Shown: positions 1 through 11,827, counted from the first letter of the stretch. The stretch is 64,000 nucleotides of DNA from Streptomyces barkulensis (GCF_002843305.1 NZ_PGSG01000106.1:1-64000), one strand, 5' to 3'. Numbers and translations are program-made. Notes: generated by a model from the letters alone, not told the origin.

Positions 1-1194
1 TTCGGCACGATCCTGGGCGCGGTCAACTTCATCACCACGATCATCTGCATGCGCGCGCCGGGCATGACGATGTTCCGGATGCCGATCTTCACCTGGAACG
101 TGCTGCTGACCAGCGTGCTCATCCTGCTGGCCTTCCCGCCGCTGGCGGCGGCGCTGTTCGCCCTGGAGTCGGACCGGGTGTTCCAGTCGCACATCTTCGA
201 CCCGTCCAACGGCGGCGCGCTGCTGTGGCAGCACCTGTTCTGGTTCTTCGGCCATCCGGAGGTCTACATCATCGCGCTGCCGTTCTTCGGCATCGTCTCC
301 GAGGTCATCCCGGTCTTCAGCCGCAAGCCGATCTTCGGCTACATCGGCCTGATCGGCGCCACCATCGCCATCACCGGTCTGTCGATCACCGTGTGGGCGC
401 ACCACATGTTCGCCACCGGCGGTGTGCTGCTGCCGTTCTTCTCCTTCATGTCGTTCCTGATCGCGGTGCCCACCGGCGTGAAGTTCTTCAACTGGATCGG
501 CACGATGTGGAAGGGCTCGCTGAGCTTCGAGACGCCGATGCTGTGGACGGTCGGCTTCCTGGTCACCTTCCTCTTCGGCGGTCTGACCGGTGTCCTGCTG
601 GCCTCCCCGCCGCTGGACTGGCATGTGACCGACTCCTACTTCGTGGTGGCGCACTTCCACTACGTGGTCTTCGGCACGGTCGTCTTCGCGATGTTCGCCG
701 GCTTCCACTTCTGGTGGCCGAAGTTCACCGGGAAGATGCTCGACGAGCGGCTCGGCAAGATCACCTTCTGGGTGCTGTTCATCGGCTTCCACATGACCTT
801 CCTGGTCCAGCACTGGCTGGGCGCGGAGGGCATGCCGCGCCGGTACGCCGACTACCTGGCGGCCGACGGCTTCACCGCGCTGAACACGGTCTCCACCATC
901 GGCTCGTTCCTGCTGGGCATGTCGTTCCTGGTGTTCTGGTACAACGTCTGGAAGACGGCGAAGTACGCGCCGAAGGTCGCCGTGGACGACCCGTGGGGCT
1001 ACGGCCGCTCGCTGGAGTGGGCGACCTCCTGCCCGCCGCCGCGGCACAACTTCGTCACCCTGCCGAAGGTCCGCTCCGAGTCCCCGGCGTTCGACCTGCA
1101 CCACCCGGAGATCGCGGCCATCGACCAGGTCGAGAACGTCGGGCGCAGGGACATCGCCGACGTCTCGGCGGAGCGGCGCGGCGACATGGGGTGA
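1..1194 (+). CDS. ctaD: Cytochrome c oxidase subunit I, 3' part
   Basis: Catalytic membrane subunit of an aa3-type terminal oxidase that reduces O2 with electrons from cytochrome c and pumps protons. The frame is already open at base 1, so the start lies outside the window; 397 codons remain of a family length near 560. Seen directly: the FGHPEVYI loop carrying a Cu_B histidine and the conserved glutamate, the AHHMF histidine pair, and HFHYV with the haem ligands, set in about eight hydrophobic helices. The other oxidase subunits are not downstream. The next gene is an unrelated stress-type protein, so this is probably the end of a transcription unit and possibly a second, non-housekeeping copy of ctaD. 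Confidence 0.97.
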   Translation, partial: FGTILGAVNFITTIICMRAPGMTMFRMPIFTWNVLLTSVLILLAFPPLAAALFALESDRVFQSHIFDPSNGGALLWQHLFWFFGHPEVYIIALPFFGIVSEVIPVFSRKPIFGYIGLIGATIAITGLSITVWAHHMFATGGVLLPFFSFMSFLIAVPTGVKFFNWIGTMWKGSLSFETPMLWTVGFLVTFLFGGLTGVLLASPPLDWHVTDSYFVVAHFHYVVFGTVVFAMFAGFHFWWPKFTGKMLDERLGKITFWVLFIGFHMTFLVQHWLGAEGMPRRYADYLAADGFTALNTVSTIGSFLLGMSFLVFWYNVWKTAKYAPKVAVDDPWGYGRSLEWATSCPPPRHNFVTLPKVRSESPAFDLHHPEIAAIDQVENVGRRDIADVSAERRGDMG

Positions 1195-1226
1195 GCGCGG
1201 AGCCGGACGCAAAAGATCCGCAAACG

Positions 1227-1251
1227 GTGTAATCCAGGCATCCCCGGGAAC
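1227..1251 (+). promoter_or_regulatory. Possible SigB-type promoter (variant)
   Basis: GTGT (1227-1230), 15-base spacer, then GGGAAC (1246-1251), one base off the GNNT-N14-16-GGGTAC form found repeatedly in this window. It would start transcription about 50 bases before the DUF2795 gene. Weak on its own. Confidence 0.3.
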
Positions 1252-1309
1252 GCGGTCCCCACGTCGGCGCACGCCGCCGGCCAGCGCTTCGACCTTTCGG
1301 GAGGACGAG

Positions 1310-1729
1310 ATGGCCACGCACGGCAGGAACAAGACCGGCCCCGCCCGGGACGACGAGCTCAAGCACGAGATGGAGGGCGAGCTCCGCGCGGGCCGGTCCC
1401 TGCGCATGGAGGAGGACCACGAGCTCCAGCCCTCGGGCGAGGACCAGCCCGATGTGGACCGCGCGCCGAACACCGTGCTCACCGGCGGCACGCCCCCGGG
1501 GATGGACCACAGCGACGTCGAGGTCCGCAGTGAGCTGGCCCGGCACCTGGGCCTGGGGCTCTACCCGGCCGACCGCGACGCCGTGCTCGGCAAACTGCGC
1601 GAGAACAACGCCCCCGACCGTCTGCTGGGCCTGGCGGAGAGGCTGCCGGCCGGGCAGGAGTTCCGGAACGTCCAGGACATCGCCCGGGCCCTCGGGCTGG
1701 GCGTGGAGGACACCGGCCACCGCACCTGA
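1310..1729 (+). CDS. DUF2795 domain protein
   Basis: Small soluble protein of 139 residues, function unknown. The N-terminal half is very acidic/basic mixed and low in hydrophobics (probably disordered); residues about 65-135 form a DUF2795-like domain (VRSELARHLG ... DAVLGKLREN), the same fold as the shorter paralogue at 48780. Members are usual in actinobacterial stress gene sets. The ATG is preceded by GGGAGGACGAG, a good ribosome site. It stands alone: ctaD ends 115 bases upstream and a strong hairpin follows at 1787. A SigB-like element lies upstream. Family assignment is by pattern only. Confidence 0.75.
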   Translation: MATHGRNKTGPARDDELKHEMEGELRAGRSLRMEEDHELQPSGEDQPDVDRAPNTVLTGGTPPGMDHSDVEVRSELARHLGLGLYPADRDAVLGKLRENNAPDRLLGLAERLPAGQEFRNVQDIARALGLGVEDTGHRT

Positions 1730-1786
1730 CCGCGACGGCCCGGGTGCGCCTCCCGCCGGGGACGGCCGGACGGCCGCGTCCGACCG

Positions 1787-1834
1787 GACGCCGCACCCGC
1801 CCGGAGCCTGAGGGCTCCGGGCGGGTGCGGCGTC
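1787..1834 (+). terminator. Hairpin terminator after DUF2795 gene
   Basis: Perfect 22-bp stem (1787-1808 with 1813-1834) and TGAG loop. No U-tract, as is usual in streptomycetes. Confidence 0.75.
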
Positions 1835-1931
1835 TTCCGGGGGCGGATGGCGGCGACGGCGCCGAAGAGGGCCGGGGGCCGGGGGACCGGCGGTACGGAA
1901 GAGACGGCAGGACGAAGGAAGAAGGGCGGAC

Positions 1932-2816
1932 ATGAGCGACCAGGAGCAGCAGGACCCCACCCGGCGGCATCCACGACCGGAGTTCCCCCAGCAGGATCAG
2001 CCGCACCCCGGCCTGACCGGGCGGATGGAACCCGAGCCCGACCACGGCGAGTCGTCCTACCGGGGCAGCGGCCGCCTGACGGACCGGAGGACGGTCGTCA
2101 CCGGCGGCGACTCGGGTATCGGGCGCGCCGTGGCCCTCGCCTTCGCGCGGGAGGGCGCGGACGTGCTGTTCACCTATCTCGCCGAGGAGGAGAAGGACGC
2201 CCGGGAGACGGCGCGGCTGGTCGAGGAGGCCGGCCGGAAGGCCGTGCCCCTGCTGTGCGACATCCGTGAGGAGTCCGAGTGCCTCAGGCTGGTGGACCGG
2301 GCGGTGGCGGAGTTCGGGCGCATCGACGTCCTGGTGAACAACGCGGCCTTCCAGATGGCGCAGTCCGAGAGCATCGAGGGCATCGGCACCGAGCAGTTCG
2401 ACCGGACGATGCGCACCAACCTCTACGGCATGTTCTGGCTCTCCAAACTGTCCCTGCCCCACATCCCCTCGGGTGGCAGCATCATCAACACCACCTCGGT
2501 GCAGGGGTACAAGCCCAGCCCCCATCTGCTCGACTACGCGATGACCAAGGGCGCCATCGTCACCTTCACCCAGGGGCTCGCCCAGTACCTGGCCGAGCGG
2601 GGCATCCGGGTCAACGCCGTCGCGCCGGGGCCGGTGTGGACCCCGCTGATCCCCTCGACGATGCCCGACACCTCGGAGTTCGGCGCACAGTCCCCGCTGG
2701 GGCGGCCCGCCCAGCCCGCCGAGATGGCCCCGGCCTACGTCTTCCTGGCCTCCCAGGAGGCGAGTTACATCACCGCCGAGATCGTCAACGCCACCGGCGG
2801 GACCCCGCTGCCCTGA
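1932..2816 (+). CDS. SDR family oxidoreductase (YghA/general-stress type)
   Basis: NAD(P)-dependent short-chain dehydrogenase, 294 residues, cytosolic. About 50 charged N-terminal residues precede the Rossmann fold, as in the YghA / YhxC-type stress SDRs. The cofactor motif TGGDSGIG is at 57-64, the NNA motif near 138, and catalytic Ser189, Tyr202 and Lys206 (YAMTK) are all present, so the enzyme should be active; the substrate cannot be told. The ATG follows a GGAAGAAGGG ribosome site. It is monocistronic between two hairpin regions. Neighbouring stress-type genes suggest a role in stress physiology, but that is inference. Confidence 0.93.
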   Translation: MSDQEQQDPTRRHPRPEFPQQDQPHPGLTGRMEPEPDHGESSYRGSGRLTDRRTVVTGGDSGIGRAVALAFAREGADVLFTYLAEEEKDARETARLVEEAGRKAVPLLCDIREESECLRLVDRAVAEFGRIDVLVNNAAFQMAQSESIEGIGTEQFDRTMRTNLYGMFWLSKLSLPHIPSGGSIINTTSVQGYKPSPHLLDYAMTKGAIVTFTQGLAQYLAERGIRVNAVAPGPVWTPLIPSTMPDTSEFGAQSPLGRPAQPAEMAPAYVFLASQEASYITAEIVNATGGTPLP

Positions 2817-2840
2817 CGCTCCGCCGGCAGGGCCCGCGGC

Positions 2841-2897
2841 GCTGACGGGTACTGACGGGCGCTGACGGGTGCTGACGGGTGCTCACCGAAAGCACCC
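2841..2897 (+). repeat. Four tandem 10-bp repeats plus short hairpin
   Basis: Four near-identical copies of GCTGACGGGT (2841-2880; the second has two changes) run into a 7-bp hairpin (2877-2883 with 2891-2897). It lies just after the SDR stop and may act as its terminator. Confidence 0.6.
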
Positions 2898-2922
2898 GCA
2901 TGGCCGCACCCCTTCCGGGTAG
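2898..2922 (+). promoter_or_regulatory. Possible SigB-type promoter (variant)
   Basis: GCAT (2898-2901), 15 bases, GGGTAG (2917-2922): one base off GGGTAC. Predicted start near 2930, about 55 bases before the SRPBCC gene. Confidence 0.4.
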
Positions 2923-2983
2923 GCGTGAGGCTACGACACAAAGCGTCACATACCAGTCATCACAGCGAGAGAAGGGATGCTGG

Positions 2984-3433
2984 ATGTCTCACGTCGAGGA
3001 GTCGATCGAGGTCCGCGTGCCGGTGCGCACCGCGTACAACCAGTGGACCCAGTTCGAGAGCTTCCCCGAGTTCATGGAAGGCGTCGAGCGGGTCGAGCAG
3101 AAGGACGACACGCTGACCCACTGGGTGACGAAGGTCGCCGGCGCCGAGCGGGAGTTCGACGCCCGTATCACCGAGCAGATCCCGGACGAGCGGGTGGCGT
3201 GGACGACGGTCGACGGCCAGGCCAAGCAGGCCGGTGTGGTCACCTTCCACCGGCTCGACGACAGCACGACCAAGGTGATGCTCCAGATGGACCACGACCC
3301 CGAGGGCGCGACGGACACCGTCGGCGACAAGCTCGGTGTGGTCCGCCACCGCGCCAAGGGCGACCTGAAGCGGTTCAAGGAGTTCATCGAGAAGCGTGGC
3401 GCGGAGACGGGCGCCTGGCGCGGCCAGGTCTGA
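2984..3433 (+). CDS. SRPBCC (START-like) family protein
   Basis: 149-residue single-domain protein of the polyketide cyclase/dehydrase helix-grip fold, which binds hydrophobic ligands. Recognised by the VEESIEVRVPVRTAYNQWTQ opening, the FPEFMEGV segment and the closing amphipathic helix (KGDLKRFKEFI). The ATG at 2984 was preferred to one 105 bases upstream because AGAGAAGGGA sits at the right distance and homologues begin with this MSH-type start. Such proteins often appear in actinobacterial stress blocks; ligand and partner are unknown. A strong hairpin separates it from the convergent ATPase. Confidence 0.88.
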   Translation: MSHVEESIEVRVPVRTAYNQWTQFESFPEFMEGVERVEQKDDTLTHWVTKVAGAEREFDARITEQIPDERVAWTTVDGQAKQAGVVTFHRLDDSTTKVMLQMDHDPEGATDTVGDKLGVVRHRAKGDLKRFKEFIEKRGAETGAWRGQV

Positions 3434-3480
3434 TCCGGTCCTCCGGACCGCGAGGGGGCTCCTCACCCCCTGTCATGCGG

Positions 3481-3521
3481 CCGCGGCCCGTGACCACCTC
3501 CACGGTGGTCACGGGCCGCGG
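3481..3521. terminator. Bidirectional hairpin terminator
   Basis: Perfect 18-bp stem (3481-3498 with 3504-3521), 5-base loop, between two convergent genes; it can serve both. Confidence 0.8.
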
Positions 3522-3546
3522 TTCTCCCGTGCGCACGGGTGGGGGC

Positions 3547-6500
3547 TCACTCCCCCGGCCGGTCCGGCGGCTGCGGTCCCCCGGCCGGCTCCTCCGCCCG
3601 CTCCTCGACCGGTTCCGGCGGGGCCCACTGCTCCGGCTCGGGCGCCAGCCTGCGGACCACCGGGGCCGCGGCGGCGCCCAGCAGCGTGGCCGTGGTGATC
3701 GAGCCGAGGGTGATGCCCCAGGCGACGGGGCCGAGCGGGGTGCAGCCGAAGAACTGGCTGACCCCGGGCGTCTGGATGACCCCCACCAGGGCCGCGGCCG
3801 AACCGATCCCGGCCGTCAGCACATTGCGGTCCAGTCCGCCGGTGAGCAGCGTCTGCGCGAGCTGGGTGCCCACCACCGAGGCCAGGGCCACCGTCCCGGC
3901 GCGCCGCCCCCGCCCGGTGAGCCTGGCCGCGCCCCAGGCCAGCCCGGCACCGAGCGTGGTGGTGGCGCCGCGCAGCAGCACCTCCTGGCTCAGACCGGCC
4001 CCCAGGGAACGGTCCGGGCCCTCGCTGAGCAGCCGCTCGCCGGCCTCCGTCGCCGGTTCGCGCACCGCGATGGCCAGTGCCGGGGCGAGGTCGGTGAGGA
4101 GGTTGACGAGCATGATCTGGCGGGCGTTCAGGGGGGAACTGCCCGTCAGTGCGGCGGCCAGCACGCTGAAGGCCACCTCCCCGAGGTTGCCGCCGACGAG
4201 GATGGCCAGCGCGTCGCGCACCGAACCCCACATCGCGCGGCCCTCCAGCAGCGCGGCGATGATCGTCTCCAGCCGGTCGTCGCCGACGACCAGATCGGCG
4301 GCGGCGGTCGCGGCGGGCGTGCCGCGCCGCCCGAGCGCGATCCCCACGTCCGCCAGCCGGATGGCCGGGGCGTCGTTGGCGCCGTCCCCGGTCATCGCCA
4401 CCACCCGGCCGATGCGCTGGTACGCCTGGACGATGCGGACCTTGTGGTGGGGGCTGCACCGGGCGATGACGTCGAGCGTGGGCAGCAGTTCGTCGAGCTC
4501 GCCGTCGCTCAGCTCGTCGATCTCCGCGCCCGTGCACACCTTCTGGTCGGGGTCCTCGCTGACGGTGGCCGCGATGGCGTCCGCGGTGGCGGGGTGGTCG
4601 CCGGTGAGCATCACCGTCTGCACGCCGGCCGCCCGCAGCCGCGCGGTGGCCGGCGCGGCCGAGGAGCGCACGGGGTCGGCGAGGGCGACGAAGCCGAGGA
4701 ACGTCAGGCCGGCGACGGCCTCGTCGGTGAGGTCCTCCCCCTCCTCCAGCGTGCGCTCCGCCACGGCCAGCACCCGCCGCCCGGCGCCGGCGAGTTCCTC
4801 GGCCGCGCCGGTCAGGCGCTCGCGGGCCGCCGCGTCGAGCTCCTTCTCCTTCCCGGCGTCCTTGCCCGCGTCCTTGCCGCCGCTCCCCTCCCGCAGCCGG
4901 GTGCAGCGCTCCAGCACGTTCTCGGGCGCGCCCTTGACGCTGAGCAGCATTCCGCGCGAGGTGCGGCCGGCGGTGGCGTGGTAGGCGCGGGACGGCTCGA
5001 ACGGCAGGGCGTCGGTGCGCCGCCACTGCGACGCCCCCTGGCGTACGGCCACCTTCGCCCGCCGGGCCCCGGCCGCCACCGCGCGGTCGGTCTGGTGCTC
5101 CATGGGCTCGGAGGCGCGGGCCGGCGGGGTGGCGCGCAGCGCGGCGCCCAGGATCTGCTTGCGGGCGGTGTCGAGCCGGTCGGCGGGCAGCTCGCGCCGG
5201 CCGTCGCTGACGGCGGCGAGCTGCAGATCGCCCTCGGTGAGGGTGCCGGTCTTGTCGAAGCAGAGCACGTCGGCGCGGCCGAGCGCCTCGATGGTGCGGG
5301 GGTTGCGCACCAGCGCGCCGTGGTCGGCCAGGCGGCGGGCGGCGGCGAGCTGGGCCGCGTTGACCAGCAGCGGCAGCCCCTCGGGTACGGAGGCGACGGC
5401 CAGGTTCACCGCGGAGGCGAGCGTGTCCGCCAGAGGGCGGCCGTGCAGCAGCCCGGATCCGGCGACCGCGGCGGCCGAGCCGAGCGCCAGCGGCAGGCTG
5501 GTCTTCGTCAGGGCGTGCAGCCGCGACTCCACCCCGGTGTCGGGGGCCTTCTGGCGGGCGGTGGCCAGGCTGCGCCCGACCTCGGTGGCCGATCCGGTGG
5601 CCACCACGACGGCCACCGCGGTGCCCGCCGAGACGGTGGTGCCCTCGTAGAGCATCGAGCGGCGGTCGGCGATCTGCGCGGCGACCACTGGAGCCGGGTC
5701 CTTGGCCACCGGCAGGGACTCGCCGGTCAGCGAGGACTCGTCGACCTCCAGCCCCTCCCCCCGCAGCAGCCGGCAGTCGGCGGGGACGACCTCCTGGGAG
5801 CGCAGCACCACCACGTCCCCGGCCACCAGGTCCCCCGCGGCCACCAGGCGTTCGGCCCCGCCGCGCCGCACCCGCGCGCCGATCGCCGAGCGGGCGAACA
5901 GTTCCTCCAGAGCCTTGTCGGTCCTGACCCGCTGGACGGCGCCCACCAGTGCGGACGCGCCGGTGATGCCGGCCACCAGCCCCGCGTCGGTACGCGATCC
6001 CACGGCCGCCGACAGGGCGGCGCCCGCCGCGAGCACCGGAGTGAGCGGATTGGCCAGCTCCTCGATGAACGCGGCCGGCAGGCCGATGCGGGCCGGCTGT
6101 CCGGAGGCGGCCTCCCGGCCCGCCCTGCGCCCGGCCTCCTCCCGGCTCAGGCCCTCGTCGGTGCTGCCCAGCCGCTCCAGCGCGCGGTCGGCGGGCATCA
6201 GATGCCAGGGGGTGGTCTCCACCGGCGGGGTGACCGGACGGGACAGCAGTTGCCGGGCCCGCCAGGTGCCCAGGCAGAACGCCGCGGTCCCGGCGCCGGT
6301 GCCCGCCGCGGCGCCGCGGGCCGTCGCCCGGGCGGGAGGCGCCTGGAGGGCCGCGACGGCGCCGACACCGCTGCCGCCCGCGGCCAGGAACCGGCTCTCC
6401 CGGTCGACCTGGGAGGCCACCCCGACCGCGTCCACGACCAGGCCGGCCGACTCCAGGTCGGTGCCGATCAGGATGTGCGCGCCCCAGGCCGGCGGTTCGC

Positions 6501-8121
6501 CCTCGCGGTGCACGCCGATTCCGCAGTCGGCGGCGGCCAGCGCCCGCCGGTCGCCCGACAGCAGCAGCACCACCGCGCCGTCCGCCTGCAGCCCGCGCAG
6601 GGAGGCGGTGAGGCGGTCGCCGCCGGGGACGACGGCGTCGGCGAAGCCGAACGCCGGCTCGGGGCGGGCACTGGCCAGGACCACGCGCGCCCCTGCGCGG
6701 CGGGCCGCGGCCGCCACCGCGTCCGCGCCCGGGGCCTTCTGCCGGGCCAGGCCGGCGACGGCCTCCAGCCGCCCGCCCCTGGCCAGGCCCAGGACGCTCT
6801 CGCTGCCCTGCCTGCGCAGCCGGGCCGCCGCCCGCGCCCCCTTGCGCCCGGTCAGCTCCAGTTCCTCCAGCGGCCCCAGGACCCAGCCGTCCTCGTCGCG
6901 GTGGGTCTCGCCGATCCTCTCGGGGACGAAGAGCGCGAAGAGCCGCTCGGCGGCCTCCCGCGGGTCGGCTCCCTCCAGCGGCACCAGGTCGGCCAGTTCG
7001 TGGTGGCTGCCGCTGAGCGCCTCCTCGTCCAGCACGACGGTGTCCGTCTGCCCCAGACGGCGCAGCACGCTCCGGTCCATGACGGTCGCCCCCCGCAGCG
7101 CCAGGGCGCGGCCGAGGGTGGTGGCGAAGCCCTCCCGGCCCGCGTCCGGGGCCTTGGGCACGCCGGAGAGCGCCACCGCCAGCCCGCGCCGCGGTCCGGC
7201 GAACGGCGCGGTCGCCGCCCCGGCCGCGGCCGTCAGCGCCATCGAGCGCTCGACGTAGCGGTCGACGGCGTCGGGGGGCGGGGGCACGGGCCGTTCCACC
7301 GCGACCGGGCCGGCCGCCGCGTCCTCGGGGCTGCCCACCAGCCTCGCCTCGGCCTCCTCCCATGCCATGCGGTAGGCCCCGGCCTCCCGCCACTGCGCCA
7401 TGCGCTCCACGACGTCGAGCACGAGGCCGCCGCCGCGCGTGGCCACGCCCTGGGTCAGGGCGGTGAGCACCGGCAGCAGGGAGTCGGCCTGCTGCGGGTC
7501 GTGCAGCCCTCTGGCGACCAGTTGCCGCAGCCGCGGATGGCGGGCGACGGCCCCGGTGAGGGCGGCCACCTCGGGCGGCAGCGGCGTCCAGGGGGCCACC
7601 CGGTTGAGCGTGGACAGCCCCAGCCCCACCACGTCGGCGGCCAGGGCGGTGACGGACTGACCCGTCCGCGGTCCCTCGCAGGGGTGGTGCGGCTCCTGGC
7701 ACCACTCCTCGTGCTCCTCGTCCGCGCAGGGGACGTGCCCCTCCGCGCGCTCCACCAGCGCCACCAGTTCGCGTTCGGGCGGCGGCGGGGACTCCAGCGC
7801 CACCACCACCCGCCCCGACGGCGCGTTCACCCGTGCCCACAGCACCCCGGGGTGCCGCTCCAGGACGCGTTCCACGCGCCGGGCGGTCCGCTCGCCCTCC
7901 GGTGTGTTGACCCCGTGGACGGTGATGTAGCAGCGCCCCGGCCGGGACCACACGGCCCGGCGCGACAGTCCCGTGAACTGCCCGGCCAGCCGGCCGGCGG
8001 TGCCCACCGCCTCGCGCGCCCCGGCCTTCACCCCCCGCGGCACCAGACCGGCCGGCGAAGGCACCGGCAGACGCAGACCGGGCAGCCCCGGTACACCCGG
8101 CAGACCCGACAGCAACGACAT
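3547..8121 (-). CDS. Giant CtpI/CtpH-type P-type ATPase
   Basis: Membrane cation pump of 1,524 residues, about twice the usual P-type ATPase length and like mycobacterial CtpH/CtpI. The C-terminal half carries the full catalytic set: LTGES in the actuator domain, phosphorylated Asp at about 956 in FDKTGTLT, and GDGANDAPAIRLADVGIALG in the hinge, followed by membrane helices. The N-terminal half (to about 560) looks like a decayed copy: VVLDEEAL near residue 365 occupies the DKTG position and LSGDRRALAAADCGIGV the hinge position. The first 120 residues include a heavy-metal-domain-like strand pattern without the CxxC. Start ATG 8121 has a GAAAGGG ribosome site. The transported ion is unknown. 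Divergent from the Clp gene. Confidence 0.9.
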   Translation of the reverse strand: MSLLSGLPGVPGLPGLRLPVPSPAGLVPRGVKAGAREAVGTAGRLAGQFTGLSRRAVWSRPGRCYITVHGVNTPEGERTARRVERVLERHPGVLWARVNAPSGRVVVALESPPPPERELVALVERAEGHVPCADEEHEEWCQEPHHPCEGPRTGQSVTALAADVVGLGLSTLNRVAPWTPLPPEVAALTGAVARHPRLRQLVARGLHDPQQADSLLPVLTALTQGVATRGGGLVLDVVERMAQWREAGAYRMAWEEAEARLVGSPEDAAAGPVAVERPVPPPPDAVDRYVERSMALTAAAGAATAPFAGPRRGLAVALSGVPKAPDAGREGFATTLGRALALRGATVMDRSVLRRLGQTDTVVLDEEALSGSHHELADLVPLEGADPREAAERLFALFVPERIGETHRDEDGWVLGPLEELELTGRKGARAAARLRRQGSESVLGLARGGRLEAVAGLARQKAPGADAVAAAARRAGARVVLASARPEPAFGFADAVVPGGDRLTASLRGLQADGAVVLLLSGDRRALAAADCGIGVHREGEPPAWGAHILIGTDLESAGLVVDAVGVASQVDRESRFLAAGGSGVGAVAALQAPPARATARGAAAGTGAGTAAFCLGTWRARQLLSRPVTPPVETTPWHLMPADRALERLGSTDEGLSREEAGRRAGREAASGQPARIGLPAAFIEELANPLTPVLAAGAALSAAVGSRTDAGLVAGITGASALVGAVQRVRTDKALEELFARSAIGARVRRGGAERLVAAGDLVAGDVVVLRSQEVVPADCRLLRGEGLEVDESSLTGESLPVAKDPAPVVAAQIADRRSMLYEGTTVSAGTAVAVVVATGSATEVGRSLATARQKAPDTGVESRLHALTKTSLPLALGSAAAVAGSGLLHGRPLADTLASAVNLAVASVPEGLPLLVNAAQLAAARRLADHGALVRNPRTIEALGRADVLCFDKTGTLTEGDLQLAAVSDGRRELPADRLDTARKQILGAALRATPPARASEPMEHQTDRAVAAGARRAKVAVRQGASQWRRTDALPFEPSRAYHATAGRTSRGMLLSVKGAPENVLERCTRLREGSGGKDAGKDAGKEKELDAAARERLTGAAEELAGAGRRVLAVAERTLEEGEDLTDEAVAGLTFLGFVALADPVRSSAAPATARLRAAGVQTVMLTGDHPATADAIAATVSEDPDQKVCTGAEIDELSDGELDELLPTLDVIARCSPHHKVRIVQAYQRIGRVVAMTGDGANDAPAIRLADVGIALGRRGTPAATAAADLVVGDDRLETIIAALLEGRAMWGSVRDALAILVGGNLGEVAFSVLAAALTGSSPLNARQIMLVNLLTDLAPALAIAVREPATEAGERLLSEGPDRSLGAGLSQEVLLRGATTTLGAGLAWGAARLTGRGRRAGTVALASVVGTQLAQTLLTGGLDRNVLTAGIGSAAALVGVIQTPGVSQFFGCTPLGPVAWGITLGSITTATLLGAAAAPVVRRLAPEPEQWAPPEPVEERAEEPAGGPQPPDRPGE

Positions 8122-8391
8122 CGACCGTGCCCTTTCGACCCCGAACCGACAGACGAACCCGCGGGCGGCCCCGCGGACAAGCGGCACCACCGGCACAGTC
8201 CCCGCCGAAGGAGTCGCACGCTCCGGATAACCCCGTACGTCCGGCTCACACCTGCCGGCCGCGTCGCTCGCGGACAAGTGGGGCCGTACCCGACGTGTCG
8301 TACCGGCCCGAGGGGGAACCCCGGTGCGTCGAGACAGACGCACCGAGACAGCAGCGCGGCCCGGTCCGCCGGGCCGGCGGGATGGACATCT
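8122..8391. promoter_or_regulatory. Divergent promoter region, ATPase / Clp
   Basis: 270 bases between two divergent starts. It must hold both promoters. I find no HAIR-type HspR site (CTTGAGT/ACTCAAG), no CIRCE element and no GGGTAC promoter in a workable position. Confidence 0.6.
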
Positions 8392-10965
<2,574 letters not shown>

Positions 10966-10980
10966 GCGGCGCGCCCGGGC

Positions 10981-11030
10981 CCACTCACCGAGCCCCGTGC
11001 GGCGGCCGCCGCACGGGGCTCGGTGAGTGG
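10981..11030. terminator. 50-bp perfect palindrome, bidirectional terminator
   Basis: A 23-bp arm (10981-11003), GGCC centre and matching arm (11008-11030) make a perfect 50-bp palindrome between the convergent clp and hemerythrin genes. Confidence 0.8.
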
Positions 11031-11061
11031 CCCGGGGGGCCGGTGTCCCTCCGTCGTCTCC

Positions 11062-11625
11062 TCAGTGGCCCTTGCCCCGGCCGGTGAGGGCGTCGCGGAG
11101 CCGGTCGACCATGCCCGCGCCGGCGTCCATGACCTTGTTGGCCGGCGGGGTGTCGGGGGCCGAGGGGTGGGGGCGCGTCGGGGCGGTCCTCTTCGCGGTG
11201 CGAGCCTTGTCGCCCAGCCGGTCCAGCTTCTCCTGGGTCGCCGCCCGGCGCAGCCGCGGGAAGAGGTTGCGTTCCTCGTCGGCGATGTGGGAGCGGATCT
11301 CGGTCGTCAGCTCGGCGACGAGCCGGTCGAACTCGGGGTCGTCGGCGCCGCGCCCCTCCATCGCCTTCATGGTGCGCTCGGCCGCGGAGTGCTCCTCGAT
11401 CTCCTTGTCGGCGATCTCGTCGCCGTCCGGCAGCATCTCCCGCACCGCCGGGTACAGGTACTGCTCCTCGGCGACGGAGTGCCGCACCAGCTCCATGACG
11501 GCCTGGTCGGCGAACTCCTTGCGCCGCGCGTCTCCCACGGGCATGGCCTCGATCCTGCCGAAGAGCTCCTCGACCTCCCTGTGGTCCGTGCTCAGCTCCT
11601 GGATGATGTCTCCGCCGTGTCCCAT
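11062..11625 (-). CDS. Hemerythrin HHE domain protein
   Basis: 187-residue protein with a four-helix hemerythrin/HHE domain that binds a di-iron site and O2, NO or iron. Seen: STDHREVEELF, VMELVRHSVAEEQYLYP and EIRSHIADEERNLFPRL supply the expected His/Glu ligands. The C-terminal 45 residues are basic and low-complexity. Start ATG 11625 is chosen over an upstream GTG since GGCGAAAGGAAGAC precedes it and the HHE domain begins at once. Beside the stress sigma gene, it is plausibly an oxidative or nitrosative stress protein (inference). Confidence 0.92.
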   Translation of the reverse strand: MGHGGDIIQELSTDHREVEELFGRIEAMPVGDARRKEFADQAVMELVRHSVAEEQYLYPAVREMLPDGDEIADKEIEEHSAAERTMKAMEGRGADDPEFDRLVAELTTEIRSHIADEERNLFPRLRRAATQEKLDRLGDKARTAKRTAPTRPHPSAPDTPPANKVMDAGAGMVDRLRDALTGRGKGH

Positions 11626-11659
11626 GGCCGGTGTCTTCCTTTCGCCGTCTGTCACAGGC

Positions 11660-11677
11660 GCCCGCCGAAAGGCGGGC
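11660..11677 (-). other. Small leader hairpin of hemerythrin gene
   Basis: 7-bp stem GCCCGCC/GGCGGGC with a 4-base loop, 35-50 bases before the start codon, in the presumed 5' leader. Function unknown. Confidence 0.35.
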
Positions 11678-11789
11678 ACAGACACCGTGTGCCCGGAGTC
11701 CGGAACGGTTAACGCCCGGTGACCCACCGCCGTGCGCGCCTCTGCCCCGCGGGGGTCCGGGCGCGCCCGGAGGTGTGTCCGGGCATGCC

Positions 11790-11827
11790 GACGCGGGGCC
11801 CGCGGCCGGGAGGCCGGGCCCCGCGTC
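11790..11827 (-). terminator. Terminator of the sigma factor gene
   Basis: Perfect 13-bp stem (11790-11802 with 11815-11827), 12-base loop, about 40 bases past the sigma gene stop. Confidence 0.7.
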
